From: Alphaproteobacteria bacterium
GTDB taxonomy: Bacteria > Pseudomonadota > Alphaproteobacteria > Rhizobiales > Hyphomicrobiaceae
Direction of reading: 5' to 3'
Length of the DNA stretch: 38,311 bases
NCBI GenBank assembly: GCA_024275435.1
Contig: JAJRZC010000035.1
Coordinates: forward strand, 1 to 38,311
Shown here: piece by piece, positions 9,845 to 19,687 of the stretch
Layout: every line of letters begins with the position of its first letter
Numbering within the stretch: position 1 is the stretch's first letter
The notes under the pieces: generated by a model
Databases searched by the model: none
What the model saw: the letters and a program-made list of their open reading frames with translations, nothing else
What the model was told of the DNA's origin: nothing
Translations under genes and position numbers: made by a program

Positions 9845-11236
9845 ATGCCAACGAGCGACACGCTCCTTGCAGAATTGAAAGAGCTGCATCCTAAATTGAT
9901 CGATCTGTCCTTAGGCCGCATCGATCGATTGCTGGAAATGCTCGGCAATCCCCACGAAAAAATGCCACCCGTTGTGCACGTAGCAGGTACCAACGGCAAG
10001 GGTTCCACAACAGCGATATTACGCGCCATATTGGAAGCTGCGGGCTTGCGCGTCCATGCTTATACCTCACCCCACCTTGTCAGGTTTCATGAACGTATCT
10101 CACTAGCAGGCGACAATGGTCGCTCAGCTCCCATCGGTGAAGCTGAACTTGTCGACGTACTCACCCGCACCCAGGAAGCCAACAAGGGCGGTGACATCAC
10201 CCAGTTTGAAATCACCACCGCGGCGGCCTTCACCGCATTTTCCGAGAGACCGGCCGATGTTCTGATATTGGAAGTTGGCTTAGGCGGAAGATTAGACGCA
10301 ACCAACGTTGTCAAACGACCGATACTAAGCGTCATAACGTCTATTTCCATCGACCATGCCGATAAGCTGGGCAATAGCTTGGAGTTGATTGCATCTGAAA
10401 AGGCCGGGATCATCAAGAAGGGTGTGCCGGTGGTCGTCTCCCGCCAACCCGAAGTTGCACTGGAAGTCATCACAAATCAGGCTTTCCAGGTTGGCGCCCC
10501 GACGATTATTTGGGGGCAGGAGTTTGATGCCATGGAGCAGCATGGCCGTCTTGTTTTTCAAAACGAGAACGAGCTTTTGGATCTGCCCTTGCCAGCCTTG
10601 ACGGGCGCACATCAGCTTACCAATGCGGCCGTTGCCATTGCATCTGCCCTGGCCTTGCGCAAATCCTTGAGAATAGGTGCTCACTCAGCAGGAGCCAACA
10701 GAGCAAGTGATGAGACAAAGTTATTGGAAGTTTCAGAAGGTGCAATCGAAGAAGGGCTGTTAAACGTCACCTGGCCCGGCCGTATGCAGCAGCTCACCGA
10801 AGGGCCCTTGCCGGATATGCTGTCTATTGGAAGCGAACTTTGGCTTGACGGCGGGCACAATCCTGAAGCAGGGGCTGCCATCGCCCTGACCATGGCAGAC
10901 TTGGAAGAGCGCAGCTCGAAGCCTCTTTACCTGATTGTTGGCATGATGAGTCTGAAAGATACAAAAGGTTTCTTGCTTCCCTTCAAGGGGTTGGCTCGTG
11001 AAATGATTGCCGTTCCCGTGCCCTCCGCCAACGTCCCGCCCCAAGAGCCAATTGAATTAGCTGACACCGCACGCCTCATTGGGCTCCACTGTGATATTGA
11101 ACCCTCGGTCGAAAAGGCTTTGAAATCTTTGGATAAGAAGCACCCAGGAGCAAAGCGCATTTTAATCTGTGGTTCTCTTTATCTGGCCGGCGAAGTTTTA
11201 GCCCACCAAAAAGGGGTCGCTCCTCAACCCAATTAA
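9845..11236 (+). CDS. folC: Bifunctional folylpolyglutamate/dihydrofolate synthase
   Basis: FolC adds glutamate to dihydropteroate and to folates using ATP. It makes dihydrofolate and then retains folates in the cell as polyglutamates. The 463-residue protein has the Mur-ligase fold. The P-loop GTNGKGST is at residues 48-55, followed by AYTSPHLVRFHERI, EVGLGGRLDATN and SISIDHADKLGN in the central domain. The ligase C-terminal domain contains LDGGHNPEA. The frame is open from a TTG at 9812. The ATG at 9845 fits the family N terminus better and has AGGAG (9827-9831) and AAAGG (9834-9838) upstream. It is the last plus-strand gene before a long minus-strand block. Confidence 0.95.
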   Translation: MPTSDTLLAELKELHPKLIDLSLGRIDRLLEMLGNPHEKMPPVVHVAGTNGKGSTTAILRAILEAAGLRVHAYTSPHLVRFHERISLAGDNGRSAPIGEAELVDVLTRTQEANKGGDITQFEITTAAAFTAFSERPADVLILEVGLGGRLDATNVVKRPILSVITSISIDHADKLGNSLELIASEKAGIIKKGVPVVVSRQPEVALEVITNQAFQVGAPTIIWGQEFDAMEQHGRLVFQNENELLDLPLPALTGAHQLTNAAVAIASALALRKSLRIGAHSAGANRASDETKLLEVSEGAIEEGLLNVTWPGRMQQLTEGPLPDMLSIGSELWLDGGHNPEAGAAIALTMADLEERSSKPLYLIVGMMSLKDTKGFLLPFKGLAREMIAVPVPSANVPPQEPIELADTARLIGLHCDIEPSVEKALKSLDKKHPGAKRILICGSLYLAGEVLAHQKGVAPQPN

Positions 11237-11375
11237 CGATCTTTCCAATTGACGATCTTGGCAGATCCCTCTCAAGGCTATCACGTCTTCTTTCAACAGC
11301 CTCATACATTGCACAACAACCCTCTGAGAGAACCGTGCAGGACCCATCCACTTGGCATGCGTGAACAGAAGAACA

Positions 11376-11415
11376 AATAAAAAAGAACGGCGCACCAAAA
11401 CAATGCACCGCTCTT
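11376..11415 (-). terminator. Rho-independent terminator of trxA
   Basis: Read on the minus strand, an 11-base-pair stem (arms 11405-11415 and 11383-11393, with two G-U pairs) closes an 11-base loop and is followed by a U-rich run. It lies 36 bases after the trxA stop and ends the long minus-strand block. Confidence 0.75.
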
Positions 11416-11450
11416 AAATTCTAACGCCACGATTCGAATTGTCTGAGTCG

Positions 11451-11777
11451 TTAGGCTTCAAGGTTGCCGTTGACCCACTTGGCGAGCGCAGTCTTCTGCG
11501 TAATCGCACCGGTATGTTGCGCTGCCACTTCTCCATCTTTGAAGATCAGCAACGTTGGCATTGCGCGGATATTATACTTATGAGCTGTCTGGGGGCTCTT
11601 ATCCACGTCGATTTTCACAACTGTGACAGAATCTTTCATGTCCGTGGCAAGCTCGCTGAGTGCAGGAGCCATCGCCTTACAGGGTCCACACCATTCGGCG
11701 AAGAAGTCCACGACGACAGGCTTGTCGGACTTTAAAACAATATCGTCGAAATTCGTGTCGGACACGATTTCTGCCAT
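11451..11777 (-). CDS. trxA: Thioredoxin
   Basis: This is a cytoplasmic dithiol reductant that keeps protein thiols reduced and supplies electrons to enzymes such as ribonucleotide reductase. At 108 residues it has the standard length. The active site is WCGPCK with Cys30 and Cys33, and the conserved cis-Pro is Pro74 (in RAMPTLLIF). The frame runs open for 32 codons upstream, but those residues are not thioredoxin-like, and GGAG lies eight bases before the ATG at 11777. It is the last gene of the addB-addA side of the minus-strand block, about 140 bases after addA, and a strong terminator follows it. Confidence 0.97.
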   Translation of the reverse strand: MAEIVSDTNFDDIVLKSDKPVVVDFFAEWCGPCKAMAPALSELATDMKDSVTVVKIDVDKSPQTAHKYNIRAMPTLLIFKDGEVAAQHTGAITQKTALAKWVNGNLEA

Positions 11778-11917
11778 GATCAGATCTCCAAAAAATAAGG
11801 GCCCAGCAGTTGGTGGTATTTCCGGGGCTATCCAACAAGAAAACGCGTCCCCAATAAGGCCGAACCGAATCAAATAACGCCTTCAACTACGATACGTAAG
11901 AACCGCCCCCTGCACCG

Positions 11918-14900
11918 TCAAGACCTGTCAGCAGCAAGATCCCAAAGCTGTGAACCGTACTGGACCAGTGTCGAATCCGGAATTTCCATCAATTGGGCGC
12001 TCTGCGTCCATAAAATGGCGGCACGAACTGCCTTTTTGGGATAAATATCAAGAAGAGCAAGACGGTACGCCGCAAGCTGAAATAGGTACGCGTCCGGAAC
12101 GTTTTCAACAAGCTTTGGGGGTGGCCGGTTGGTTTTATAGTCGACGATCAGGACTTCCTCATCAAGCACCGCCAGCCGGTCAATCATGCCACTCAAACGT
12201 AGCGGGGGACCGGATCCATCAGCGCTGGGAATTTCAGCGCCAATAGCCACCTCCGCTTGGCTGTTTTTTCCAAACAACGCGCCAAATGCGCCATCTGAGA
12301 GAATTGCCAGCGTCTCCTTCACAATGCTTTGGCGCACCTTCGATGCCAAAGCGGCCCCTCGGGTTTTTATATAGGCATTCGCGGCTTTGTCCCAGACCTC
12401 TCGTTCTAGGGTTGGCAAGTGCTCAAGCAGGGCATGAGTGAGCGTGCCTCGTAAAAATTTCCGCTCGTCGCTCAAGGAACGTAATGGCTGTACAGCCGGC
12501 TCCAAAGGTTCCAACGGTGCTTTAATGAATTTACCGCCTTCCGCCTGTATTGGCTTATCATCAATTGTCATTTCCAGTTGTGAACCTTCAGCAGGCAAAC
12601 GCTTACCATCCCGCAAACCATCTGGTTCAGGCGACAGTGGTTCACCTTCTTCGTCAATATCATAAGGAGCAAGCTTTGAGGGCGCGAGCGGCACGCTCAA
12701 TTCCAGTTCAACGGGTGCAGCAGAAGTCGCCCACAGGGGCAACGACTTTGCCACCTGTTTTTCCAGAGCTGAATGTTTGGGCCGATCGGGTGTGTGATGA
12801 GTTTGCGGAGCACGAATTCGTAAAATTTGCCGTCCATCCTCAGTTGTTACATTTTCGGCCATAGGCTCCAATGCCGAAGAGATAATATCAAACCAACATC
12901 CCTTAGAGCGGCCCTTATTACCCTCAAATCCGCAAATATAAAGGCGGTCTCTTGCCCGTGTCATAGCCACATATAACAGGCGATTGAGCTCATCACGTTC
13001 AGCTTTGCTTTTTAATTTTGCAGCCCGAGAAAAAGCATCAATGGACCCAGAACCTTTCACCTTCCACATCATCAAATCTGAAAAGCTTGATGGCAGACGT
13101 GGGGCGGAAACCTTGACAAACCCGCCAAGGTTTCCGCCTCCACTTGCTGTCGTGCATGTGTCGGGAAGAAACACAATGGGCGCTTCAAGCCCTTTGGAGC
13201 CATGCACGGTCATCACGCGAACCTCACCGCTGCCTTGCTCCATATCACGTTTGATTTCGCGTTTTCCGCTGCGAAGCCATGAAAGAAAACCAGAAAGAGA
13301 AGGCGGCGCCCCCTCATCAAAGTTAATCATCAGGTTCAAAAATTCATCCAGCGGTTCGCAGGCCTCCGATCCTAGCCGCGATAACATCTTGCAACGCATC
13401 CCGCCCGCATCGAGAATGTCGCTGTAAAACTCAAACGGAGGCAGAAAATCTGCCCGTTTGCGCCATTGCAGAAGCGTCCTCATGGCGCTCTCATACAATC
13501 CGCCAAGTTCACGCGCATCAAGTAAGGCCTTCCAAAGCGTCCCGCGCCTGCCGTTCGCGATACGAAACAGATCGTCATCCTCAAATCCAAACATCGGACT
13601 TTTCAGCACGCACGCCAGCGCAAGATCATCTTCAGGCAACACCAGGAAATCACCAAGAGCCACAAGGTCCATCACTGCGATTTGCGACATCAAATCAACG
13701 CGATCAGAACCAGCAACTGCAATACCCCGTGCTTTCAATGCGCGTACCATAGGACCGGCGAAGGGCTGGCGCTTTCTCACAAGAATAAGAATATCACTTT
13801 CGCGGATCGGTCGATCCTCAGATACGAGCAATTCGCCGTCCTTTAACCACCGTTGGATCGTATCGCCAATTTGGTCCGCTAGAATTTGGGCAGGGGCTAA
13901 ATATCGAGCTTCGTCTCCCGGCAGCCAGACATCATCTTTCTCTGTTTCTTGAGAGGAAATTGTTGGCCAGACTTCAACCAGTCCAGCGCGACCATGTCGG
14001 GCGGCAATATGGTTGATGTCTTCGCCGCTTTCTCCAAGACCCGGCGTAGCGGTGCGATCCCCAAACACAAGGTCAACAGCCTGCAACACAGGTGGAACCG
14101 TACGAAACGACAGGTTTAAGGGAACTCTGCGCCAAGGTTGCTTGGAAGCAAGGCAAAGTGTTTCAAACCGTTTTCCCATTTTGGAGAACTGCTCTGGAGC
14201 CGCTCCTTGAAAGCTGTAGATGGACTGTTTCTCATCCCCCACCGCAAACATCGTGCGCACATCCTCGCGCGCACCAACTCCGCTAAAAAACTCGCGCGCC
14301 AAAGCTTCGATAATTTTCCACTGCATCGGGCTGGTATCTTGCGACTCATCCACGAGAATATGATCAAGCCCGCCATCAAGTTTGTATAAAACCCAATCTG
14401 CATTGTCCCCACTCGCTAGAAGTTTCCCCGACTTCTCAATAAGGTCCTCGTAATCGAGCCCGGCGCGTCGAGCCTTAGCATCGGTGTACTCTTGTAAAAC
14501 AGCACGGCTCAGCGTGATCAAGGCAAGCGTTGCCTCAATAGCCTGCAGTCCATTGTGCTCTGCCTTCAAGGAGGTAAAAGTTTCTTGGGCCTTGGTGGCT
14601 CTCAAATATAGGTCCGGATGCTCTTTCTCCAGGCCCTTGCTCATAAGTCGGGAGCGAGGCTCATCCTTTGCCGTAAGAAAGAAACCAGACAAGCCCGCAA
14701 CTTTAGAAGAGCCAGGCGCACGTGAGATCAGCTCCCTTAAGGTCAAACAGAGTTCGTTGTCGCGCTTGCCTCCCGTGCTTAAAACCTCTGCAAGGCGTTT
14801 GATGTCGTCATCACTTAGAACCGAACAAAGCTCTTCGTTGATTTCGGATAATTTTATCGAAGCGCGCACACCCACTGTTTCACGCAATAATTGTTCTATG

Positions 14901-15595
14901 TTTTGGGGAAGCCCATCTTCTTGTACCCCTTCACCTTCAAAAAAGACCACACTCTCCAGAAAAGAACGCTCCGAAATCGCTGAAGAAAGCAACTCGTCAA
15001 ACCTGTCATCAGACGCAAAGGCAACCACTGTACTCAAGGCGATGCCATACGCACCTTCCGGATCGCTGGTCGCTCTTTGCAATACTGCATCAATGGCTTC
15101 GCGCTTCAACGTGCGCACCATGTCATCGTCGAGAATGGAAAACCCGGGCGTGACACCCGCTTCCAACGGAAAGCGTTGCAACAATCGCTCGCAAAACGCA
15201 TGGATGGTTTGAACCTTGAGCCCGCCGGGTGTTTCGATCGTATATGCAAAAAGAGTGCGCGCACGCTCAATTTCTTCCTCGGAGGGAGACCGTTTCAGCA
15301 GGTCTTTCAGATTCTCTTTCAGATCGTGGTCACTGGCACTCACCCATTTTGCCAACGCATCAAATACCCGCGCCGACATTTCCGCCGCCGCGGCCTTGGT
15401 GTAAGTCAGGCATAAGATACGCTTAGGATCTGTCCCCGCCAGCAGCAGGCGAAGCGTGCGCATCGTTAAAACGTGCGTTTTACCCGTGCCGGCATTGGCG
15501 CTCACCCAGACAGATGACTGCGGATCAGCAGCACGTGCTTGCCTTTGCCCGGTCTCTTTCAGGGCACGTTTAATATCAAAGGTAGAATAATCCAT
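11918..15595 (-). CDS. addA: Double-strand break repair helicase AddA
   Basis: AddA is the UvrD-type helicase and nuclease subunit of the AddAB complex, which processes broken DNA ends for RecA-dependent repair. At 1225 residues it is of normal size. The Walker A motif is ANAGTGKT (residues 33-40). Motif II is VDESQDTS with Asp416-Glu417. A later helicase motif is VMTVHGSKGLEAP. The C-terminal RecB-type nuclease is shown by SGMIDRLAV and VDYKTNR (Asp1152-Lys1154). The start at 15595 lies 12 bases after the addB stop, so the two genes are one transcription unit. Long plus-strand frames inside it have no recognisable protein features and are taken as shadows. Confidence 0.96.
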   Translation of the reverse strand: MDYSTFDIKRALKETGQRQARAADPQSSVWVSANAGTGKTHVLTMRTLRLLLAGTDPKRILCLTYTKAAAAEMSARVFDALAKWVSASDHDLKENLKDLLKRSPSEEEIERARTLFAYTIETPGGLKVQTIHAFCERLLQRFPLEAGVTPGFSILDDDMVRTLKREAIDAVLQRATSDPEGAYGIALSTVVAFASDDRFDELLSSAISERSFLESVVFFEGEGVQEDGLPQNIEQLLRETVGVRASIKLSEINEELCSVLSDDDIKRLAEVLSTGGKRDNELCLTLRELISRAPGSSKVAGLSGFFLTAKDEPRSRLMSKGLEKEHPDLYLRATKAQETFTSLKAEHNGLQAIEATLALITLSRAVLQEYTDAKARRAGLDYEDLIEKSGKLLASGDNADWVLYKLDGGLDHILVDESQDTSPMQWKIIEALAREFFSGVGAREDVRTMFAVGDEKQSIYSFQGAAPEQFSKMGKRFETLCLASKQPWRRVPLNLSFRTVPPVLQAVDLVFGDRTATPGLGESGEDINHIAARHGRAGLVEVWPTISSQETEKDDVWLPGDEARYLAPAQILADQIGDTIQRWLKDGELLVSEDRPIRESDILILVRKRQPFAGPMVRALKARGIAVAGSDRVDLMSQIAVMDLVALGDFLVLPEDDLALACVLKSPMFGFEDDDLFRIANGRRGTLWKALLDARELGGLYESAMRTLLQWRKRADFLPPFEFYSDILDAGGMRCKMLSRLGSEACEPLDEFLNLMINFDEGAPPSLSGFLSWLRSGKREIKRDMEQGSGEVRVMTVHGSKGLEAPIVFLPDTCTTASGGGNLGGFVKVSAPRLPSSFSDLMMWKVKGSGSIDAFSRAAKLKSKAERDELNRLLYVAMTRARDRLYICGFEGNKGRSKGCWFDIISSALEPMAENVTTEDGRQILRIRAPQTHHTPDRPKHSALEKQVAKSLPLWATSAAPVELELSVPLAPSKLAPYDIDEEGEPLSPEPDGLRDGKRLPAEGSQLEMTIDDKPIQAEGGKFIKAPLEPLEPAVQPLRSLSDERKFLRGTLTHALLEHLPTLEREVWDKAANAYIKTRGAALASKVRQSIVKETLAILSDGAFGALFGKNSQAEVAIGAEIPSADGSGPPLRLSGMIDRLAVLDEEVLIVDYKTNRPPPKLVENVPDAYLFQLAAYRLALLDIYPKKAVRAAILWTQSAQLMEIPDSTLVQYGSQLWDLAADRS

Positions 15596-15607
15596 CTATG
15601 TCAGCCC

Positions 15608-18600
15608 TCACCCAGCTCCACTAGGGTCATCCAGGCCCGAACCGGACCACTCAGCAACGCGAGCCAGATGTGCAAATTCATCATAGTCATACGATAAGTC
15701 ATGACGGCGCAGACAAGCGTATGCCGTCGATGGGTCGTCGAAATGAGCAATCAGGGAGGTAAGGTTTTCTGCCATCTCAAGCGCGAGAGCATCAACATCA
15801 TCGCACTTGACCAAGTGCTCATTCCCCGGTGGCTCGCCACCGGACGCTTGAATGTAGCGCAGTCCGCGCAGCGTTGAGTGAGCAATTCTGGAAAAACCTT
15901 TTTCGCGGGCAATGGCGGCTTCCAGAGGTAACTGTGGAGAGATACCCGATAAAACTTTTTTGTCATTGGGAATTTGGCCGGTCTTATAGTCGGTGATAAT
16001 CAAGCCGGAGCTCAAGACGTCGATGCGATCGGCACGCGCTGTAAGTTCAAACTTTCCAGCAGGGGCCTCAAACGAAAGCGTTCCATTGACTTCCGCAAAA
16101 GTGGACTCAAGATCAACCCGTCGCGCGGGTTCCGTTTCACAAAACCATGTGGCAAACCGTTCAAATCGCGCCACCCAGAAGGCTGCGACCCGAGGGTGTC
16201 CCGTGTATTCCGTTAAAACCTCACGCGCCAATTCAAGCAAAACTTGCTCGCAGTCATGGGGTAGATTGTTTGGATAAGTATTTGCAAACCGCGCTAGAAC
16301 AGCATGAATAATGCCGCCTCGCAGGGCAGCATCGGGCGAAGTCCCAAGAACAGGAAGCGGTTCCAGTTTAAGGATCTTGGACGCATAGATGGCATAAGGG
16401 TTCGCGATAAGTGTTTCAACACTTGAAACACTCAAGCGCCGCGGTCGAACAGAAAGGGGCGGTTTTGGCCGTGGTCGTTTGAGAGGTTTTGGATCTTCTG
16501 ACGCATCACGAGCAGCTGCCCACGAGAGCCAGGGCTTGTCTCCCTCAAGCGCATTGGAAAGCTCAAGGCCATCAAGAAGAGCCCGCATTCGCATGAGCCA
16601 GCGTGAAGGAACACAGGCAACTCCATCAACTTTCTTGGCACGCGTTAGAATGACCTGTGGCGCATCAAGAAAAGACGTGAAATCGAATGCCTTGCGCCCA
16701 ATTCCTTCCTCGGGTGCCGGCAATTTCAAAGTTTCGCGCATTGGCCGGTTGAGCCAGGGTCCCGGGTCCGCCGAATCGGGCCAGACGCCATCATTCAAGG
16801 ATCCAAGAATAGCAACATCCACCTTCTGAAGACGTGCCTCGATCGGTCCCCAGATGGAAAGGCGAGGATGAACACGCGAGCGCTCACGCACATTCTGACG
16901 ACCAATAAGAGTCCGATAGAAATCTGGATAATCCACTGGCGCAATATCGGGAGCGGCATGGGCTTGCGACAACAACGCCGAAAAACTTTCTGCAGCAAAA
17001 GCACCCGCCTCACGCAAAAACAGCGGAGAAGTTGTTCCACTTTGGTTACCGTCAGAACGGTCGCTCTCTCGCCCCCGGGGTGCCCTTTCCGTCTGCTCAA
17101 GAGTTTTTTCAGTCCTGCATAGCGCTTCACTTGTTTCCAGGTGGGCGCGCGCAAGTGAACGCAGTGTCTGCTCTTTTCGTTCCTCGAATAAGTCAATCAA
17201 GGGCGAGAAGGCTCCGCGCAATCGCTCGATGAGATCACGCGCCCGATCCCAGTCTTCCGCCCGAAGTCTTTTCACCGCGCGCCCTCTGCGCGTCCCGGCC
17301 TCGCATTCGCTCAAAGCACGCGAAAGCGCAGCGGCGATCCCATCCAGTCCCTGCCCGATGTAAGTGGTCCGAAACGCGGCAATCTCCAGCGCCCGCGCCG
17401 CAAATCTGATCTCCCGCGCTTCCAGTCCGAGGCGGCATAGCGGATGCTTTAATAGGGCCATCAGTTCAGCTGGGGCGAAGTTCTTTGCAACACAATTGAT
17501 GACAAGATCCAGAAACGCTCCGGGAACCGTTTTTACAAAGGGTCGCCCTGCGCTGTCATCCACATCAATCCCCCAGGATTTTAGCCGAATTGCAACGCGC
17601 CGAGCGAGCATCCGGTCTGGTGAAATTAACGCCCCCGTCTTGCCAGGGGTTTCTGCGACTTCGCGTAGGATTAGCGCGACGGTCTCCGCTTCAACAAACG
17701 AAGTGGGCGCCTCTAAAAGATGGACATTGGAAAGCCCTGCCGCGATCTGTTTGCGATCAGCGCTTTCAGTGAACTTATGCCAAAGTTGTGTGGTGCGTGC
17801 TGGCCGCATGGCCTCACTGAAAAATGCAGCCCGCCATTTATGTGTATCAGATGTGCTATCAGGAAAATCACCTTTAAGGATGCGCACATCACCTCGTGTC
17901 AAACCCAGCTCATCAAGCAGTTTCTTCATTCCAAATTGCGGATGCTCGGGATGATCTGGAACTATGGTCTGCCAGCTTTCCTCATCAAGCGTAAGGTCCA
18001 GGCCCGGCAGCACAACAGCACCATTGTCATGCCCTAGAACCGATCGCATGAGTTCCACCGTCGCGGGAATTGAGCCTGTGACGCCCGCAACGATCAAAGG
18101 ACCTTCAGGCTTTGTTTTCAACACACGTTCTGCTTCAGCAAGGATAAGGCGGTTTTGCCGTTGCCATGGGGATATAAGCTGAAGCTCTTCAAGCTGCTCA
18201 GGCCAGTAGTGCATAATGATTTGCAGGAAATCCACTGTGAGTTTCCAGTGATGGGTCAGATCTTCTGGAACGATTTCATCAATACCATCGAGTGAGCGCC
18301 CTTCTGCCTCCACAAGGTCCATAAGCTGCGCTAGTTCTTGCGCCATGTTGACAGCTTGCGCAGGTGTACGCGCACCCGCAGAGATGACCGGAGCCCGTTC
18401 AGAAGTTTCTACAGCTTTGGCAGATCCACTTCGAAGGGCACGCGACCACTGGGTCACAAGTTGGGTAAGCAGCAACACGCGATGAATGGGGTCAATCGCA
18501 GGAGGTATCCCCACAGCCCAGTCTGTTGAAGAAAAAATCCCCTCTCCCGATGTGATATCAAACGAAGCAAGCTGGGATAAGAGTGCCAGTTCCTCGTCCC

Positions 18601-18883
18601 GTTCGGAAATCGGTCTAATCTTGGGAAGCAGCATCGCACGCTGACCGCTAACATCTAGAAACGCTTGCGTGAGAGCCCGCTGTGCGCGTCGTGTCGGCAT
18701 CAGCAGCGTTGCGAAAGATAGATCAATGGGGTCTGGCTTGATCCCACCGAGATTTGGCAGATCACCATTCAAGATAGAACGTGCCAAAACTGACAAGAAA
18801 GGTTCACCGGGAGCTACGGTGAAAACCGATCCGGAAAGAGAGGTACCTGAAGAGGGCTCATCTGTTTTCTTCAAAGACGTCAC
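15608..18883 (-). CDS. addB: Double-strand break repair protein AddB
   Basis: AddB is the partner of AddA. It has an inactive helicase fold that scans DNA and a nuclease domain for the other strand. The 1091-residue protein shows the alphaproteobacterial form: LLMPTRRAQRAL near residue 60 in place of a Walker A motif, and a C-terminal nuclease with RADRID and ITDYKTGQI (Asp965-Lys967). I do not see the Cys cluster that holds the iron-sulfur centre in Bacillus AddB. The start is GTG at 18883, overlapping the murU stop by four bases (GTGA), which suggests translational coupling. addA follows after 12 bases. Confidence 0.94.
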   Translation of the reverse strand: MTSLKKTDEPSSGTSLSGSVFTVAPGEPFLSVLARSILNGDLPNLGGIKPDPIDLSFATLLMPTRRAQRALTQAFLDVSGQRAMLLPKIRPISERDEELALLSQLASFDITSGEGIFSSTDWAVGIPPAIDPIHRVLLLTQLVTQWSRALRSGSAKAVETSERAPVISAGARTPAQAVNMAQELAQLMDLVEAEGRSLDGIDEIVPEDLTHHWKLTVDFLQIIMHYWPEQLEELQLISPWQRQNRLILAEAERVLKTKPEGPLIVAGVTGSIPATVELMRSVLGHDNGAVVLPGLDLTLDEESWQTIVPDHPEHPQFGMKKLLDELGLTRGDVRILKGDFPDSTSDTHKWRAAFFSEAMRPARTTQLWHKFTESADRKQIAAGLSNVHLLEAPTSFVEAETVALILREVAETPGKTGALISPDRMLARRVAIRLKSWGIDVDDSAGRPFVKTVPGAFLDLVINCVAKNFAPAELMALLKHPLCRLGLEAREIRFAARALEIAAFRTTYIGQGLDGIAAALSRALSECEAGTRRGRAVKRLRAEDWDRARDLIERLRGAFSPLIDLFEERKEQTLRSLARAHLETSEALCRTEKTLEQTERAPRGRESDRSDGNQSGTTSPLFLREAGAFAAESFSALLSQAHAAPDIAPVDYPDFYRTLIGRQNVRERSRVHPRLSIWGPIEARLQKVDVAILGSLNDGVWPDSADPGPWLNRPMRETLKLPAPEEGIGRKAFDFTSFLDAPQVILTRAKKVDGVACVPSRWLMRMRALLDGLELSNALEGDKPWLSWAAARDASEDPKPLKRPRPKPPLSVRPRRLSVSSVETLIANPYAIYASKILKLEPLPVLGTSPDAALRGGIIHAVLARFANTYPNNLPHDCEQVLLELAREVLTEYTGHPRVAAFWVARFERFATWFCETEPARRVDLESTFAEVNGTLSFEAPAGKFELTARADRIDVLSSGLIITDYKTGQIPNDKKVLSGISPQLPLEAAIAREKGFSRIAHSTLRGLRYIQASGGEPPGNEHLVKCDDVDALALEMAENLTSLIAHFDDPSTAYACLRRHDLSYDYDEFAHLARVAEWSGSGLDDPSGAG

Positions 18884-19611
18884 GTTTCATCCAATATGTG
18901 TTCAGCAATGAGACGTTCAGCCTCTAAAAGTGCTTCCGGTGTCCCCACGTGCATCCAGACCCCATCTAAAACCATCCCAAAACAACGCTTATGGGAAAGT
19001 GCACGGTCCCAAACCTTGTTGAGAGAAAAGGGAACGGCTTCAAAACCATCAAACAGAGAAGGTTTCATGATCGAAACACCGGCAAAGACATACGGAACTT
19101 CCTGCCCCTCAACGCGCCGGCTTAAAATACCCCCCTCGCTCATGCTGAAATCGCCGGAGCCATCATAGCCCAAACTGGTAGCCCTTACTGCCAGCAACAT
19201 CAGGCAATCCATCTGAGACGGGTTCCAGGTCGAAATCAATCTAGATATGTTCGAATGGGTTTTCTCGATCCAGACACTGTCGCTGTTGTGAACAACAAAC
19301 GGCGCACTGCCAAGTAACGGCAACGCGTGCACAACCCCACCACCCGTTTCAAGAAGGCGCTCACGCTCATCTGAAAAAATAATCTTAGGTCGCCCATATC
19401 CCTCAAGATGCTTCGAGAGAACGTCAGCTTTGTAATGCAGATTGACAACGGCCTGTTCTATACCGGCCTGCCAAAGTCGATCAAGGACATGATCCACAAG
19501 CGCCTGCCCAGCGAGCTTGACCATCGGTTTGGGGACCGTATCCGTGAGGGGACGCATGCGCTTGCCAAATCCGGCAGCCAAAACCATCGCGGTTACAACA
19601 GCGCCACTCAT
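18880..19611 (-). CDS. murU: MurU-like N-acetylmuramate-1-phosphate uridylyltransferase
   Basis: This is a nucleotidyltransferase of the sugar-phosphate type, 243 residues long. The signature LAAGFGKRMRPLTDTVPKPM is at residues 11-30, and the metal-binding Asp is in VVHNSDSVW. In Pseudomonas and Caulobacter such a protein (MurU) turns MurNAc-1-phosphate and UTP into UDP-MurNAc in cell-wall recycling, working after the kinase AmgK. The AmgK-like domain encoded just upstream supports that assignment, but a mannose- or glucose-1-phosphate specificity cannot be excluded by eye. A TTG at 19620 is also open; I chose the ATG at 19611 because it sits closer to the conserved motif. The stop overlaps the addB start by four bases. 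Confidence 0.85.
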   Translation of the reverse strand: MSGAVVTAMVLAAGFGKRMRPLTDTVPKPMVKLAGQALVDHVLDRLWQAGIEQAVVNLHYKADVLSKHLEGYGRPKIIFSDERERLLETGGGVVHALPLLGSAPFVVHNSDSVWIEKTHSNISRLISTWNPSQMDCLMLLAVRATSLGYDGSGDFSMSEGGILSRRVEGQEVPYVFAGVSIMKPSLFDGFEAVPFSLNKVWDRALSHKRCFGMVLDGVWMHVGTPEALLEAERLIAEHILDET

Positions 19612-19687
19612 AACCAACAACCCCCGAGACTTTCAAAACCCCACAAGAAAAAACAAATACCTCACACGAAGCCCGTCTCACTGACTA

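Noticed and set aside
14484-15212. Long plus-strand open frame (242 codons) inside addA.
   Set aside because: It is antisense to a well-conserved helicase region and has a Ser/Arg-rich composition typical of a reverse-frame shadow.
17364-17954. Plus-strand open frame of 196 codons inside addB.
   Set aside because: It is antisense to addB, low in recognisable motifs and Ser/Arg/Ala-rich, as expected for a shadow.
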